A stretch of DNA of 34,983 nt from Bacteroidaceae bacterium (GCA_017651245.1 JAGCDQ010000075.1:1-34983); one strand, 5' to 3'; counted from the stretch's first letter, positions 7,841-15,887 are shown. The notes: generated from the letters alone by a model not told the origin. Translations and numbers: made by a program.

Positions 7841-9445
7841 CTATTTCTTCTTGTTTTTCTTCTTTCCTGTTGAGGCTTTCTTGCTGCCCTTTAAGTCACG
7901 ATTGATGAGTTGTGGCACATTGATGTGTTTGGGAGGCTCAATAGTGGGCTTCTCTTCCTGTATGGCAGGACTTTCATTGCCGAAGCGGTCAATGGCTGTG
8001 ACAGCATAGTGGCGCACTTTCTGGGCGCGCGCATTGAGTTGCCATTGGGTGTCGCGAATGTTGACGGCAAGAAGATTCTCTGCTTGGGTCACATCAACAG
8101 GATAGAGGTTGGAACCATAGACATTATATAATATATAGTTTGATTGGGCTGATTGAGAAGAATGGGCAGTGTGCCAGTGGAGGATGCCGTTCTCGTAGTT
8201 GAGGGAGGTGGGGGCAGCGGGTGCGATGGTGTCGCCCATCCAGGTTATACGAGCTGTGAGTGCTGGATAAGGGTAGAACTCGTCGCAGGTAGTGTCGTAG
8301 ATGCCTTTGCAGTTGTTGGTGAAAAACTCCCCACGATAGAAGGCGATGCCTCCGATGCCAGCATTACGGGCTGAGTGCATTTCAGCACGTACTTCGTTGA
8401 GGGTCCAACGTCCTTCGCGTGGGTCGAGGAAATAGATTCCGAGTCCTGGACAGATAGGGTGTCCGTGTGCATTCTCGAGCCATTGGTAGAGGAAGGGGTA
8501 GTAGTTGTTGCCTGTGAAGTACATCATCGGGAAGAGCAGATCCTGCCAATTCTCCTTGAGCCAAAGAATGGGGTCTTGCCACACAGCGTTGTATCCATTC
8601 CAACCCCCAGCGCTATAACGGCTGGTGTCACGATATTTTCCGATTGGGGAACTGCTGAGTTTCACCCACGGCTTGAGAGGTTTCACCACATCGTGCACAC
8701 GACGCACAATGCGGGTGATGTTCTCACGTTTCCAGTCAGCCTTGCTCATCGAAGAGGAACGTGGGTAGAGATTTTCGTCAGAGAAATTGTAGATGGATTC
8801 AGGGTAGCGGATATAGTCGAGCGAAATGCCATCCACATCGTAGTTCTCCACGATTTCCTTGCAGATGCTGGCGATGTAGTCAGCCGTCTCTGGTTTGCCT
8901 GGAATCATGAACATTTCGCCTCCCTTGGCGGTCTTGACCAATTCGGGGTGCTTCTTCACAAGGGATGCAGACCCATAACCACGTTGGCGTTCCTGAGTTC
9001 CAATAGGAATGCACACCACCCAAGCATGCAGTTCCATTCCTCGTTTGTGGCACTCTTCAATGCAGAATGCGAGTGGGTCATAGCCAGGCGATTGTCCTGC
9101 CTTCCCTGTCAGGGAAAGTTCCCAAGGCTCAATCTTGGAGGGGTAGAGGAGGGCTGCACGCACGCGTGTCTGGAAAATGACAGTGTTGATGTTGGCACGC
9201 TTGTATTGGTCAAGAATACGGATGAGCTCCTGCTTTTGTCGCTCGCGGCTGGAGGAATCTGTGGCTTTGATACGTGGCCAGTCGAGTCCTCCAATGGTGG
9301 TGAGCCACACGGCACGGGTTTCTCGGAGAGGGTGTTCTTTTTCGTAGAGATATTGAGTGTTTTCTCTTGGCTGTTGTGCAAAGAGAGTTGTAGTCACAAC
9401 ACTCAAAAATGCCCACAAAAGAAATGCTTTATGTTGATTAGTCAT
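7841..9445 (-). CDS. GHL10-family (PF02638-like) glycoside hydrolase
   Basis: The protein has 534 residues from the ATG at 9445 (MTNQHKAFLLWAFLSVVTTT is the signal peptide, cleaved near FAQQ). An ATG three codons earlier (9454) is also possible. Residues 40-380 match the glycosyl-hydrolase-like-10 family (YngK type): RAVWLTTIGGLDWP, NTVIFQTRVRAALLYPS, DGISLDYIRYPE, WVKLSSSPIGKYRD and FPMMYFTGNNYYPF. Asp and Glu in DGISLDY and in the later strands are the likely active site. Residues about 400-480 look like a fibronectin type III-like domain, and the tail is lysine-rich (GKKKNKKK). Family members are thought to act on peptidoglycan-related or other surface glycans; the substrate is unknown. 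It ends flush with the convergent ATP-grasp-like gene, with no terminator between. Confidence 0.88.
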   Translation of the reverse strand: MTNQHKAFLLWAFLSVVTTTLFAQQPRENTQYLYEKEHPLRETRAVWLTTIGGLDWPRIKATDSSSRERQKQELIRILDQYKRANINTVIFQTRVRAALLYPSKIEPWELSLTGKAGQSPGYDPLAFCIEECHKRGMELHAWVVCIPIGTQERQRGYGSASLVKKHPELVKTAKGGEMFMIPGKPETADYIASICKEIVENYDVDGISLDYIRYPESIYNFSDENLYPRSSSMSKADWKRENITRIVRRVHDVVKPLKPWVKLSSSPIGKYRDTSRYSAGGWNGYNAVWQDPILWLKENWQDLLFPMMYFTGNNYYPFLYQWLENAHGHPICPGLGIYFLDPREGRWTLNEVRAEMHSARNAGIGGIAFYRGEFFTNNCKGIYDTTCDEFYPYPALTARITWMGDTIAPAAPTSLNYENGILHWHTAHSSQSAQSNYILYNVYGSNLYPVDVTQAENLLAVNIRDTQWQLNARAQKVRHYAVTAIDRFGNESPAIQEEKPTIEPPKHINVPQLINRDLKGSKKASTGKKKNKKK

Positions 9446-9461
9446 TATTAACATTAAATTT

Positions 9462-9493
9462 TTTGCAAAGGTAAGTATTTTTCCTTACTTTTG
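9462..9493 (+). promoter_or_regulatory. Promoter for cstA
   Basis: TTTG at 9462-9465 and TACTTTTG at 9486-9493 lie 20 bases apart, and the cstA ATG follows at 9522. The minus-strand -7 box of the GHL10 gene lies inside this promoter. Confidence 0.65.
9466..9473 (-). promoter_or_regulatory. -7 element for GHL10 gene
   Basis: TACCTTTG on the minus strand, 20 bases before the ATG at 9445. The transcript leader would be very short. No strong -33 TTTG was found. Confidence 0.55.
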
Positions 9494-9521
9494 CTCTCAG
9501 TTTGCAAGAATAAAAACTAAA

Positions 9522-11024
9522 ATGGTTACTTTTATTGTCTCTTTATTGCTCCTTGTTTTGGGTTATGTCCTTTATGGAGCATTTGTCAATAAGGTCTTTG
9601 GTGCTGACCCACAACGTCAGACTCCCTGTTACGCTTCATGTGATGGTGTTGACTATATGCCAATGCCTACCTGGAAGGTCTTTTTGATTCAGTTTCTGAA
9701 CATAGCAGGAACAGGCCCTATCTTTGGTGCCATTCAGGGTATCTTGTTTGGTCCGAGTGCATACCTTTGGATTGTGTTGGGTTGCATCTTTGGTGGTGCG
9801 GTGCACGACTATATGTCGGGTATGATCAGCTTGCGTAAGAACGGAGCCAGTCTTCCGGAAATTGTGGGTGACGAATTAGGTTCCCCAGCACGTTTCGCCT
9901 TGCGTGTCATGTCGTTGGTACTGATGATTCTGGTGGGTGCCGTGTTTGTGACCACTCCTGCAGGATTGCTTGCCAACATGATCGGTGGCGACAGCATGCT
10001 TGGAGAGAATCTTTTCTGGGTCATCGTTATCTTTGTGTATTATCTGCTTGCAACCCTCTTGCCAATCGACAAACTGATTGGACGCATTTACCCTGTCTTT
10101 GGTATAGCGTTGTTGGTGATGGCTGTTGGTTTGGTGTATGGTATCTTTGTCAATGAGGGTGGAATGCCTGAGATCACAGAAGCATTCAGCAATCATCATC
10201 CTACCAGCACGATGCCAATCTTCCCAGGTCTGTGCATCACCATCGCTTGTGGTGCTGTGAGTGGTTTCCATGCCACCCAAAGTCCGATGATGGCACGTTG
10301 TCTGAAGAATGAGAAATATGGTCGTCCTATCTTTTATGGTGCGATGATTACCGAAGGTCTGGTGGCATTGATTTGGGCAGCAGCAGCCATTAAGTTTGCT
10401 GGCTCGTTCGATGTGACGCAGTTTGGAATGACTGGTGATGAGGCTCCTTACGAGAAACTCTGGGCTATCATGACCAATGGTGGAACCAGCAATCCTAATC
10501 CAGCTGTGTTGGTCAATGTCCTTTGTTCCACATGGCTTGGCAAAGTGGGAGCCGTTTTGGCCATCTTGGGTGTGGTAGCAGCACCTATTACGAGTGGTGA
10601 CACCGCTTTGCGTAGTGCCCGTCTGATTGCTGCCGACTTTATGCACTATAAGCAGAACAAGATTTACAAGCGTCTGATTCTGTCAATCCCAGTCTTCATC
10701 ATTAGTGGTGTGCTGATGTTTGTCAACTTCGATGTCCTGTGGCGTTACTTTGCTTGGTTCAACCAGAGTCTCGCTGTGATGACATTGTGGGCGATTACCG
10801 TATGGCTGACCAGACGCAGTGCTGCTGAGAGAACAAATAAATTCGCATTTCTCATTGCGCTGGTGCCAGCTCTGTGGATGACTATCGTGTGCACAACCTA
10901 CATACTTATTGCCCCCGAAGGTTTTCAACTCCACAACTTCATCGCATATTTGCTGGGTGGTCTCATCACGTTGGGCGTACTGATATGGTATATTTTGTGG
11001 GCTAGAAAGCAGTATGCACGATGA
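9522..11024 (+). CDS. cstA: CstA-family carbon starvation transporter
   Basis: A 500-residue, multi-pass inner-membrane protein with about a dozen hydrophobic segments. Motifs typical of CstA are FLNIAGTGPIFGAIQG (about 53-68), FGGAVHDYMSGMISLRKNG (about 89-107), SGFHATQSPMMARC (about 247-260) and APITSGDTALRSAR (about 351-364). CstA proteins import peptides or pyruvate during carbon limitation. The length fits the shorter Bacteroidota form rather than the roughly 700-residue E. coli CstA. It has its own promoter 29 bases upstream, and the stop overlaps the ATG of a small membrane protein (ATGA), so the two are probably translated together. Substrate is not deducible from the sequence. Confidence 0.92.
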   Translation: MVTFIVSLLLLVLGYVLYGAFVNKVFGADPQRQTPCYASCDGVDYMPMPTWKVFLIQFLNIAGTGPIFGAIQGILFGPSAYLWIVLGCIFGGAVHDYMSGMISLRKNGASLPEIVGDELGSPARFALRVMSLVLMILVGAVFVTTPAGLLANMIGGDSMLGENLFWVIVIFVYYLLATLLPIDKLIGRIYPVFGIALLVMAVGLVYGIFVNEGGMPEITEAFSNHHPTSTMPIFPGLCITIACGAVSGFHATQSPMMARCLKNEKYGRPIFYGAMITEGLVALIWAAAAIKFAGSFDVTQFGMTGDEAPYEKLWAIMTNGGTSNPNPAVLVNVLCSTWLGKVGAVLAILGVVAAPITSGDTALRSARLIAADFMHYKQNKIYKRLILSIPVFIISGVLMFVNFDVLWRYFAWFNQSLAVMTLWAITVWLTRRSAAERTNKFAFLIALVPALWMTIVCTTYILIAPEGFQLHNFIAYLLGGLITLGVLIWYILWARKQYAR

Positions 11025-11200
11025 AACGTTACGTTTGGCAACCCATCGCGTTCTTTGCCGTTGGATTCGGATTCTATCTGTATAACGGCTTCATATGGAA
11101 CACATGGCTCACCTATCTGCCCCACATCCTTGGCTATGCAGCTATCTGCGGCGCTTTGGCGTGGGCATTGTATAAGAAAGAACATTTACAAAACAAATAG
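11021..11200 (+). CDS. 59-residue membrane protein coupled to cstA
   Basis: The ATG overlaps the cstA stop (ATGA at 11021-11024) and the frame runs 59 codons to TAG. The sequence MKRYVWQPIAFFAVGFGFYL begins it, and there appear to be two hydrophobic helices (about 7-25 and 34-51) separated by a W/N/T-rich turn, then a basic tail KKEHLQNK. Its position resembles the small DUF466/YbdD-type partners that follow cstA in enterobacteria, but no sequence match to those is visible. It may be a CstA accessory subunit. The next gene starts 4 bases after its stop. Confidence 0.75.
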   Translation: MKRYVWQPIAFFAVGFGFYLYNGFIWNTWLTYLPHILGYAAICGALAWALYKKEHLQNK

Positions 11201-11204
11201 AATT

Positions 11205-11738
11205 ATGAAGAAAATTGTTTTTACACTCATCTTTGCCCTCGTTGGCATCAGCAGTGCATTCGCACAGTTTGAAAAAGGCAAGTACTATATGGCTGCCACT
11301 ACCAATTCTGGTGGTTTCTCCTACAGCAAATCCCACAAGGCACGTTTCAATCTTGGTGTGAATGGAGGCTATATGTTCGAGGAGGCTTGGATGGCTATCG
11401 CTGAATTAGGCTTTGACTACCACAACTCCGATATGCAGAAGTTCTATGTGGGAGGAAAGCTTCGCTATCTCATTAAGCAGAATGGTCTTTTCTTGCAGGC
11501 TGGTGCCAAGTATGTGCACGAAGCACCTAACTTCAACGATGTACAGTTGACACCCGAAGTAGGGTACTGTTTCTTCCTGAATCGTCACCTTACCGTAGAG
11601 CCATCTCTCTACTACGATGTGTCTCTGTCTGACTTCTCCGACAAGAGCGAGTTTGGCGTAAAGATTGGTCTTGCTTGGTATTTCGATAACGATAAAAAAC
11701 CTGCTGACTATGTTAAGCGTCTCAGAACTAAACGATAG
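11205..11738 (+). CDS. Small outer-membrane beta-barrel protein
   Basis: A 177-residue protein with a clear signal peptide (MKKIVFTLIFALVGISSAFA then QFEKG). Upstream in-frame codons to 11055 lie inside the preceding genes and are rejected. The mature part has the alternating strands, glycine and aromatic content of a small eight-stranded barrel: YYMAATTNSGGFSYS, FNLGVNGGYMFEEAWM, VGGKLRYLIKQNGLFLQAGA, VEPSLYYDVSL. The C-terminal region GVKIGLAWYF looks like a closing strand with aromatic end, followed by a short basic tail. It fits the porin-like OmpW/OMP_b-brl group; function unknown. It lies in the run cstA-small protein-OMP-nadC, and its last 29 bases overlap nadC. Confidence 0.8.
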   Translation: MKKIVFTLIFALVGISSAFAQFEKGKYYMAATTNSGGFSYSKSHKARFNLGVNGGYMFEEAWMAIAELGFDYHNSDMQKFYVGGKLRYLIKQNGLFLQAGAKYVHEAPNFNDVQLTPEVGYCFFLNRHLTVEPSLYYDVSLSDFSDKSEFGVKIGLAWYFDNDKKPADYVKRLRTKR

Positions 11739-12585
11739 ATTGATTGACCTTGCCTTTGCAGAAGACATTGGCGATGGTGACCATACCACACTCTGTTGCA
11801 TCCCTGCTGATGCTTATGGTGAAAGCAAGTTGCTCATCAAGGAAGAGGGTATCTTTGCAGGTGTGGAGATTGCCAAGGAGGTATTTCATCGATTCGATCC
11901 CACGATGGAGGTGGAGGTCTATATCGAGGATGGTACTCATGTGAAGCCTGGCGATATCGTGATGTCGGTGAAAGGTAAGGAACAAAGCCTTCTTCAGACA
12001 GAACGTCTCATGCTCAATATCCTCCAGCGTATGAGCGGTATTGCCACGATGACTCACAAATATCAGCAGGCACTTATTGATGCAGGCACCAAAACCCGAG
12101 TGCTTGACACCCGCAAGACCACGCCTGGTATGCGTATGCTTGAGAAGGAAGCGGTGAAGATAGGTGGAGGCATGAACCATCGTATCGGACTCTTCGACAT
12201 GATTCTTCTCAAAGACAATCACATCGATTTCTGTGGTGGTGTTCACAACGCAATCTCACGTGCCAAGCAGTATTGCAAGGATCATAACAAGGATTTGAAG
12301 ATAGAATGTGAGGTGCGCAACTGGAAGGAACTCGAGGAAGCGCTGGCCGAAGGTTGTGATCGCATCATGTTCGACAACTTTACTCCTGAAGATACGGAGA
12401 AGGCTGTCAAGTTGGTGGCTGGACGTGCAGAGACAGAATCCTCTGGCGGCATCACCTTTGACACGATGATTCCTTATGCCAAAGCTGGTGTTGATTTCAT
12501 TTCCTTTGGAGCCTTGACCCATTCAGTGAAAGGTCTTGACATGAGTTTCAAGGCTGCAGGGAGTGACAAACTCATCATCAAGTAA
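11710..12585 (+). CDS. nadC: Nicotinate-nucleotide pyrophosphorylase (quinolinate phosphoribosyltransferase)
   Basis: A 291-residue cytoplasmic enzyme that converts quinolinate and PRPP to nicotinate mononucleotide in de novo NAD synthesis. Family motifs are AEDIGDGDHTT near the N-terminus, RMSGIATMT, DTRKTTPGMRMLEKEAVKIG, GGMNHRIGLFDMILLKDNH and IECEVRNWKELEEAL, then MFDNFTPE and SSGGI with the usual phosphate-loop glycines. The ATG at 11710 is chosen because MLSVSELNDRLIDLAFAEDI matches the family start. It overlaps the end of the outer-membrane gene by 29 bases in another frame, so translation may be coupled. An extended start at 11665 lies within the previous gene. No other nad genes are adjacent. 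A strong terminator follows. Confidence 0.95.
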   Translation: MLSVSELNDRLIDLAFAEDIGDGDHTTLCCIPADAYGESKLLIKEEGIFAGVEIAKEVFHRFDPTMEVEVYIEDGTHVKPGDIVMSVKGKEQSLLQTERLMLNILQRMSGIATMTHKYQQALIDAGTKTRVLDTRKTTPGMRMLEKEAVKIGGGMNHRIGLFDMILLKDNHIDFCGGVHNAISRAKQYCKDHNKDLKIECEVRNWKELEEALAEGCDRIMFDNFTPEDTEKAVKLVAGRAETESSGGITFDTMIPYAKAGVDFISFGALTHSVKGLDMSFKAAGSDKLIIK

Positions 12586-12602
12586 AATTAATAATGTATA
12601 AA

Positions 12603-12642
12603 GAAAAGGGCTGCACCTGTTTTGGGGTACAGTCCTTCTTTT
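12603..12642. terminator. Bidirectional terminator between nadC and porin-like gene
   Basis: An A-rich arm with GGGCTG pairs with CAGTCC and a T-rich arm (AAAAGGGCTG ... CAGTCCTTCTTTT), with one G-T pair. It lies between convergent stops at 12585 and 12656. Confidence 0.75.
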
Positions 12643-12655
12643 GTCTGTGTTGGGA

Positions 12656-13372
12656 TTATGGACGCAAAGTCAATCCAAAGACCAGATAAGCTTTCTGGCT
12701 GCAAGGATTTCCGACCACTTCTCCAAAAATAGGAATGCTGAATGAGTTAGTCACCTTGATTTCTTTTGTTGCTCGAAGGGCGAGGTTGATGACTGCGAAA
12801 CCGCTGGTTCCATAATAATCAGTAGAGTAGGGAACAGCACCTGCTGTAGCTTGCCAGTCGCAGGTTGCCAGTTTGAAAGGTGCTGCCACCTCGAAGTAGG
12901 AACTGTAGGCACGTTTGCCTTTTTTGTTCACACCATCAGCCCCTGCAAAGTTCGTGTACCATGCTACTGATGCCACACCGAAGTCGTAGCCAACAAAACC
13001 CTCAAATAAGTGGTTGGTGCCGTGGGCATCATATTTGAAGTAACGTCCCTGTGGGTCAAGTCCATCGCTGAACCAGTAGTCGCTGACACCGAAGTTGAGA
13101 CCTCCGATGGTGTAAGAGAGCGTAAGGTCAAACTCTTTTGCGTCGGAAGAGTCGGTCAAACCTACGCTGCCCCACGCCTCAAGCGACAAACCTTTGTAGT
13201 TGATGCCCAGAGTAGGTTGAAGCGCTGTGTTACCTAAATCTTGACCACGCCAGATATATTGATTCACTATATCTGCTTCGAGCGTTGCTCCCACTTTGTC
13301 TTGTGCCTCCATAGTAATTGCCCCTGCGAGCATGAAAACCATGAGAGTCAATAGTTTGATTTCTTTCCTCAT
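12656..13372 (-). CDS. Porin-like outer-membrane protein (TorF/Gcw_chp-like)
   Basis: A 238-residue protein with a signal peptide (MRKEIKLLTLMVFMLAGAIT, cleaved near MEAQ). The mature start ADIVNQYIWRGQDLGNTALQ matches the VSxYxWRG signature of the TorF/Gcw_chp group of small putative porins. Repeated amphipathic strands follow (LSLEAWGSVGL, FDLTLSYTIGGLNFGVSDYW), and the C-terminus KAYLVFGLTLRP ends as barrel proteins do. Transported substrate is unknown. It is monocistronic and divergent from the riboswitch-led operon; a TACCTTTG box lies 63 bases upstream, giving a leader of roughly 60 bases. Confidence 0.8.
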   Translation of the reverse strand: MRKEIKLLTLMVFMLAGAITMEAQDKVGATLEADIVNQYIWRGQDLGNTALQPTLGINYKGLSLEAWGSVGLTDSSDAKEFDLTLSYTIGGLNFGVSDYWFSDGLDPQGRYFKYDAHGTNHLFEGFVGYDFGVASVAWYTNFAGADGVNKKGKRAYSSYFEVAAPFKLATCDWQATAGAVPYSTDYYGTSGFAVINLALRATKEIKVTNSFSIPIFGEVVGNPCSQKAYLVFGLTLRP

Positions 13373-13435
13373 AAATGTTTGATTATTTTTGATTTTTATT
13401 AGGTTTTACAGTCCTTTGTTGCCACTTTCTGGAGG

Positions 13436-13443
13436 CAAAGGTA
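13436..13443 (-). promoter_or_regulatory. -7 element for porin-like gene
   Basis: TACCTTTG on the minus strand upstream of the ATG at 13372. It lies about 44 bases from the divergent plus-strand -7 box. No good -33 element was seen. Confidence 0.5.
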
Positions 13444-13486
13444 GTGAATTTTTTGGTGAAGTGAGTGAAAACAAAAAAAATTTTTG

Positions 13487-13494
13487 TACCTTTG
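13487..13494 (+). promoter_or_regulatory. -7 element for riboswitch-led operon
   Basis: TACCTTTG ends 6 bases before the first base-paired residue of the cobalamin riboswitch, exactly where a transcription start for the RNA would be expected. A well-spaced -33 TTTG was not found. Confidence 0.6.
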
Positions 13495-13500
13495 CACCGC

Positions 13501-13723
13501 ATTTGGTTCTCCCCCACGTCGAATTTGGGCCGATGTGGCGACGGAGCTAAGATGGGAATGCGGTGGAAATCCGCAACATTACCCGATGCTGTGAGTCCTT
13601 TTTTATGGGTTGCCAACAGTGTCACTGGAGTCAAAACTGAGTCTGACGGATGAAGCTTTGAAATCTCTGGGAAGACCGCGAACCCGATGAGGATGAAGTC
13701 AGAAGACCTGCCATTTGCCAATA
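13501..13723 (+). promoter_or_regulatory. Cobalamin riboswitch
   Basis: The core is unmistakable. GGGAATGCGGTGGAAATCCG begins at 13554 and continues CAACATTACCCG, which is the conserved GGGAA-x-GGTG-AAATCC-CCCG block. CTGTGAGTCC and CACTGG (13623-13628) follow, then GGGAAGACCGCGAACCC (13669-13685). The B12 box AAGTCAGAAGACCTGCC ends at 13712 and matches the consensus rAGYCMGgAgaCCkGCC. TTGGT at 13503-13507 pairs with GCCAA at 13717-13721 to close the P1 stem. It senses cobalamins, and most family members switch expression off when the ligand binds. The next gene is an SLC13 transporter 254 bases away. Confidence 0.93.
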
Positions 13724-13976
13724 GTAATGCGTGCCTGCGGGATTACGGGCATCGACAGAATATTAGACATTATTTTAAAAATGGTGAATCGCCGTGTGTC
13801 AGTTATGCTGTACCGGGGATGTCCTGTGTTGGGATGTCCTTGGCGGATGCTTCTGTTACATGGCTTTGTGTGTGATGAAATCTTCATAAAATATTAATGA
13901 AAGTGTTGTAAATGCCGAGTGCCCCAGCAGTGATGCTCGGGCACTCCAATCTTGAATGTTCTAATTTATTTATTAT
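13724..13976 (+). other. Long leader between riboswitch and transporter
   Basis: About 250 bases with no convincing gene. It holds a GTGCC...GGCAT hairpin just after the aptamer, two copies of GGGATGTCCT-like sequence near 13816-13843, and the strong hairpin at 13917-13946. A 38-codon frame from ATG 13781 has no recognisable content. This is probably the expression platform and 5' leader. Confidence 0.5.
13917..13946 (+). terminator. Strong leader hairpin, possible riboswitch expression platform
   Basis: GAGTGCCC pairs with GGGCACTC, then after one C/C mismatch AGCA pairs with TGCT around a GTGA (GNRA-type) tetraloop. It lies 31 bases before the transporter ATG. What follows is AT-rich but not a clean T-run, so it may be a terminator or an RNA-stability or translation-control element. 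Confidence 0.45.
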
Positions 13977-15482
13977 ATGTCAATATTTAACAACAAATTG
14001 TTCCATCTTCACATGTTCAAGAAGTTGGAACCACAAAGAAGTGGAAAGTTCGGCAACAAGTTGTCGAGCAGGTTCAACAACAAGGCGTTCATTGCCTCTT
14101 TCATCTCCATCATCGCAACAGTGGTGGTGGCTTGTTTGCCAACAGATAGTTTTGGTATCGAAGGACTGACGGTGGTGCAGCAGCGTATTATCTCCATTTT
14201 CGTGTTTGCCACACTGATGTGGCTGACGGAGGCGATTCCTGCATGGGCAACATCAGTGTGCGTTATTTGTATGCTGCTGTTTGCCACATCGGATAGTGCC
14301 TTGAGTTTCTATTCGTCGGGTTTGGAAAAGTCAGACCTGCTTAGCTACAAGGTGCTGATGGCTACCTTTGCCGACCCCATCATCATTCTTTTCTTGGGTG
14401 GTTTTGTGTTGGCAATTGCTACTACGAAGAGTGGTTTGGATGTGGTGATGGCTCGTTATTTGCTGAAGCCTTTCGGAAAGAAAAGTGAAATCGTTTTGTT
14501 GGGCTTTATCCTCATCACAGGTTTGTTCTCGATGTTTATCAGTAACACCGCTACGGCGGCGATGATGCTCACTTTCTTGGCACCTGTATTCAAAGCATTG
14601 CCTGCTGACGGAAAAGGACGTATTGCTTTGACGATGGCGATTCCTTTGGGTGCGAACATTGGTGGTATCGGTACTCCTATTGGTACACCTCCTAACATGA
14701 TTGCCCTGAAATATCTGAACGATCCAGAGGGTATGAACCTCAATATCGGTTTCGGTGAGTGGATGATGTATATGGTGCCGATGACCCTTCTTTTGCTGGT
14801 GATCGGATGGTGGTTGCTCTTGAAGCTCTTCCCCTTCAAGCAGAAGACGATTGAACTGAACATTGAAGGAAATGTCCAGCACAACTGGCGTACGACTGTG
14901 GTGATTGTTACGTTTATTGTCACGATTCTTTTCTGGTTGCTCGACAAAGTGACGGGTGTGAATGCCAATACCGTTGCCATGATTCCTATTGCCGTATTCT
15001 CCGCTACGGGTGTCATTACGGCGAAAGACCTTCAGTCTGTGAACTGGAGTGTGCTTTGGATGGTGGCAGGAGGTTTCGCTCTGGGTGTGGCTCTCAACGA
15101 GTCAGGTTTGGCAGAGAATGCCATCCAGAGCATTCCATTCGACCAGTGGTCACCACTTGTGATTCTCATTATCGCCATGTTGGTTTGCTACGCCATGTCG
15201 AACTTCATTAGCAACACTGCCACAACGGCGCTGTTGGTGCCTGTGTTGGCTGTCGTATGTAAGGGTATGGGCGACAGATTGGATTCCATTGGTGGTGTGA
15301 CCACAATGCTCATCGCTATTGCTATCACAGCTTCTGTTTCTATGTGTCTGCCTATCAGTACACCTCCTAATGCGATTGCGCACTCAACTGGTTTGGTGAA
15401 GCAGAATGAGATGTTGAGAGTGGGTATCATCATTGGTGTTGTTGGTATGGTGCTGGGTTATTTCACCCTTCGTCTTATGTGA
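13977..15482 (+). CDS. SLC13/DASS-family sodium:carboxylate symporter
   Basis: A 501-residue inner-membrane transporter. The two-fold repeat of the DASS fold is clear: SNTATAAM (189-196) with GTPIGTPPN (232-240) in the first half, and SNTATTALL (412-420) with STPPNAI (461-467) in the second. These SNT/TPP motifs form the sodium and carboxylate sites. DASS proteins move C4-dicarboxylates such as succinate, or citrate or sulfate; the sequence alone does not choose. An alternative start at 14013 (MFKKLEPQ) would remove 12 residues. It is the first gene after a cobalamin riboswitch and is followed 17 bases later by a small gene and the carboxylase genes, so a dicarboxylate (succinate) substrate is plausible. 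That is inference. Confidence 0.88.
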   Translation: MSIFNNKLFHLHMFKKLEPQRSGKFGNKLSSRFNNKAFIASFISIIATVVVACLPTDSFGIEGLTVVQQRIISIFVFATLMWLTEAIPAWATSVCVICMLLFATSDSALSFYSSGLEKSDLLSYKVLMATFADPIIILFLGGFVLAIATTKSGLDVVMARYLLKPFGKKSEIVLLGFILITGLFSMFISNTATAAMMLTFLAPVFKALPADGKGRIALTMAIPLGANIGGIGTPIGTPPNMIALKYLNDPEGMNLNIGFGEWMMYMVPMTLLLLVIGWWLLLKLFPFKQKTIELNIEGNVQHNWRTTVVIVTFIVTILFWLLDKVTGVNANTVAMIPIAVFSATGVITAKDLQSVNWSVLWMVAGGFALGVALNESGLAENAIQSIPFDQWSPLVILIIAMLVCYAMSNFISNTATTALLVPVLAVVCKGMGDRLDSIGGVTTMLIAIAITASVSMCLPISTPPNAIAHSTGLVKQNEMLRVGIIIGVVGMVLGYFTLRLM

Positions 15483-15499
15483 TATAATATAAATGATTT

Positions 15500-15871
15500 A
15501 TGGATATTTATCATTCAACCTATACACAATACATTGACTTGATGAGTCAGCTGAAGGAAGATGTTCAGGAACTCGTGTCTCAGTCGTATGATGAGAACCA
15601 GAGACTTGATGGTGCCAAGGTGATCATCGAACAGATAGAGAACACCATTGATACGGCATTGGGAGAGACTTTTCTGCCTACGGGCGAACTTTTGAACATC
15701 ACGAAGGAGTTGTTTGACATCAAGAAAAAGATGTACGTGAAAACGCCTGCCACAGAAGCAATGCTCAAGCAATGTTTCCGTACGCTCAACAAGGCAGCTT
15801 TCTCGCTTAAGCAGATTACCGAGGACTGTGCGCTCATTGAGGCGAATGAGTTGTCGGAACAGGAAATGTAA
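15500..15871 (+). CDS. Conserved-looking small helical protein, function unknown
   Basis: A 123-residue soluble protein, not recognised. It lacks a signal peptide or membrane segment and appears almost wholly helical, with an acidic composition. It begins MDIYHSTYTQYIDLMSQLKE and has a central FLPTGELLNITKELFDIKKK segment. It stands between the transporter (17 bases) and the biotin carboxylase (16 bases) on the same strand, so it is almost certainly co-transcribed. It is not OadG-like (no membrane helix) and has no biotinyl motif. A role as a small carboxylase subunit or regulator is possible but unsupported. Confidence 0.7.
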   Translation: MDIYHSTYTQYIDLMSQLKEDVQELVSQSYDENQRLDGAKVIIEQIENTIDTALGETFLPTGELLNITKELFDIKKKMYVKTPATEAMLKQCFRTLNKAAFSLKQITEDCALIEANELSEQEM

Positions 15872-15887
15872 ATAGTAAATAGAATTT

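Noticed and set aside
8375-9451. 358-codon plus-strand frame opposite the GHL10 gene
   Set aside because: Antisense shadow without recognisable domains.
13687-13897. Short frames overlapping the riboswitch and its leader
   Set aside because: They overlap the conserved B12 box and have no protein-like features.
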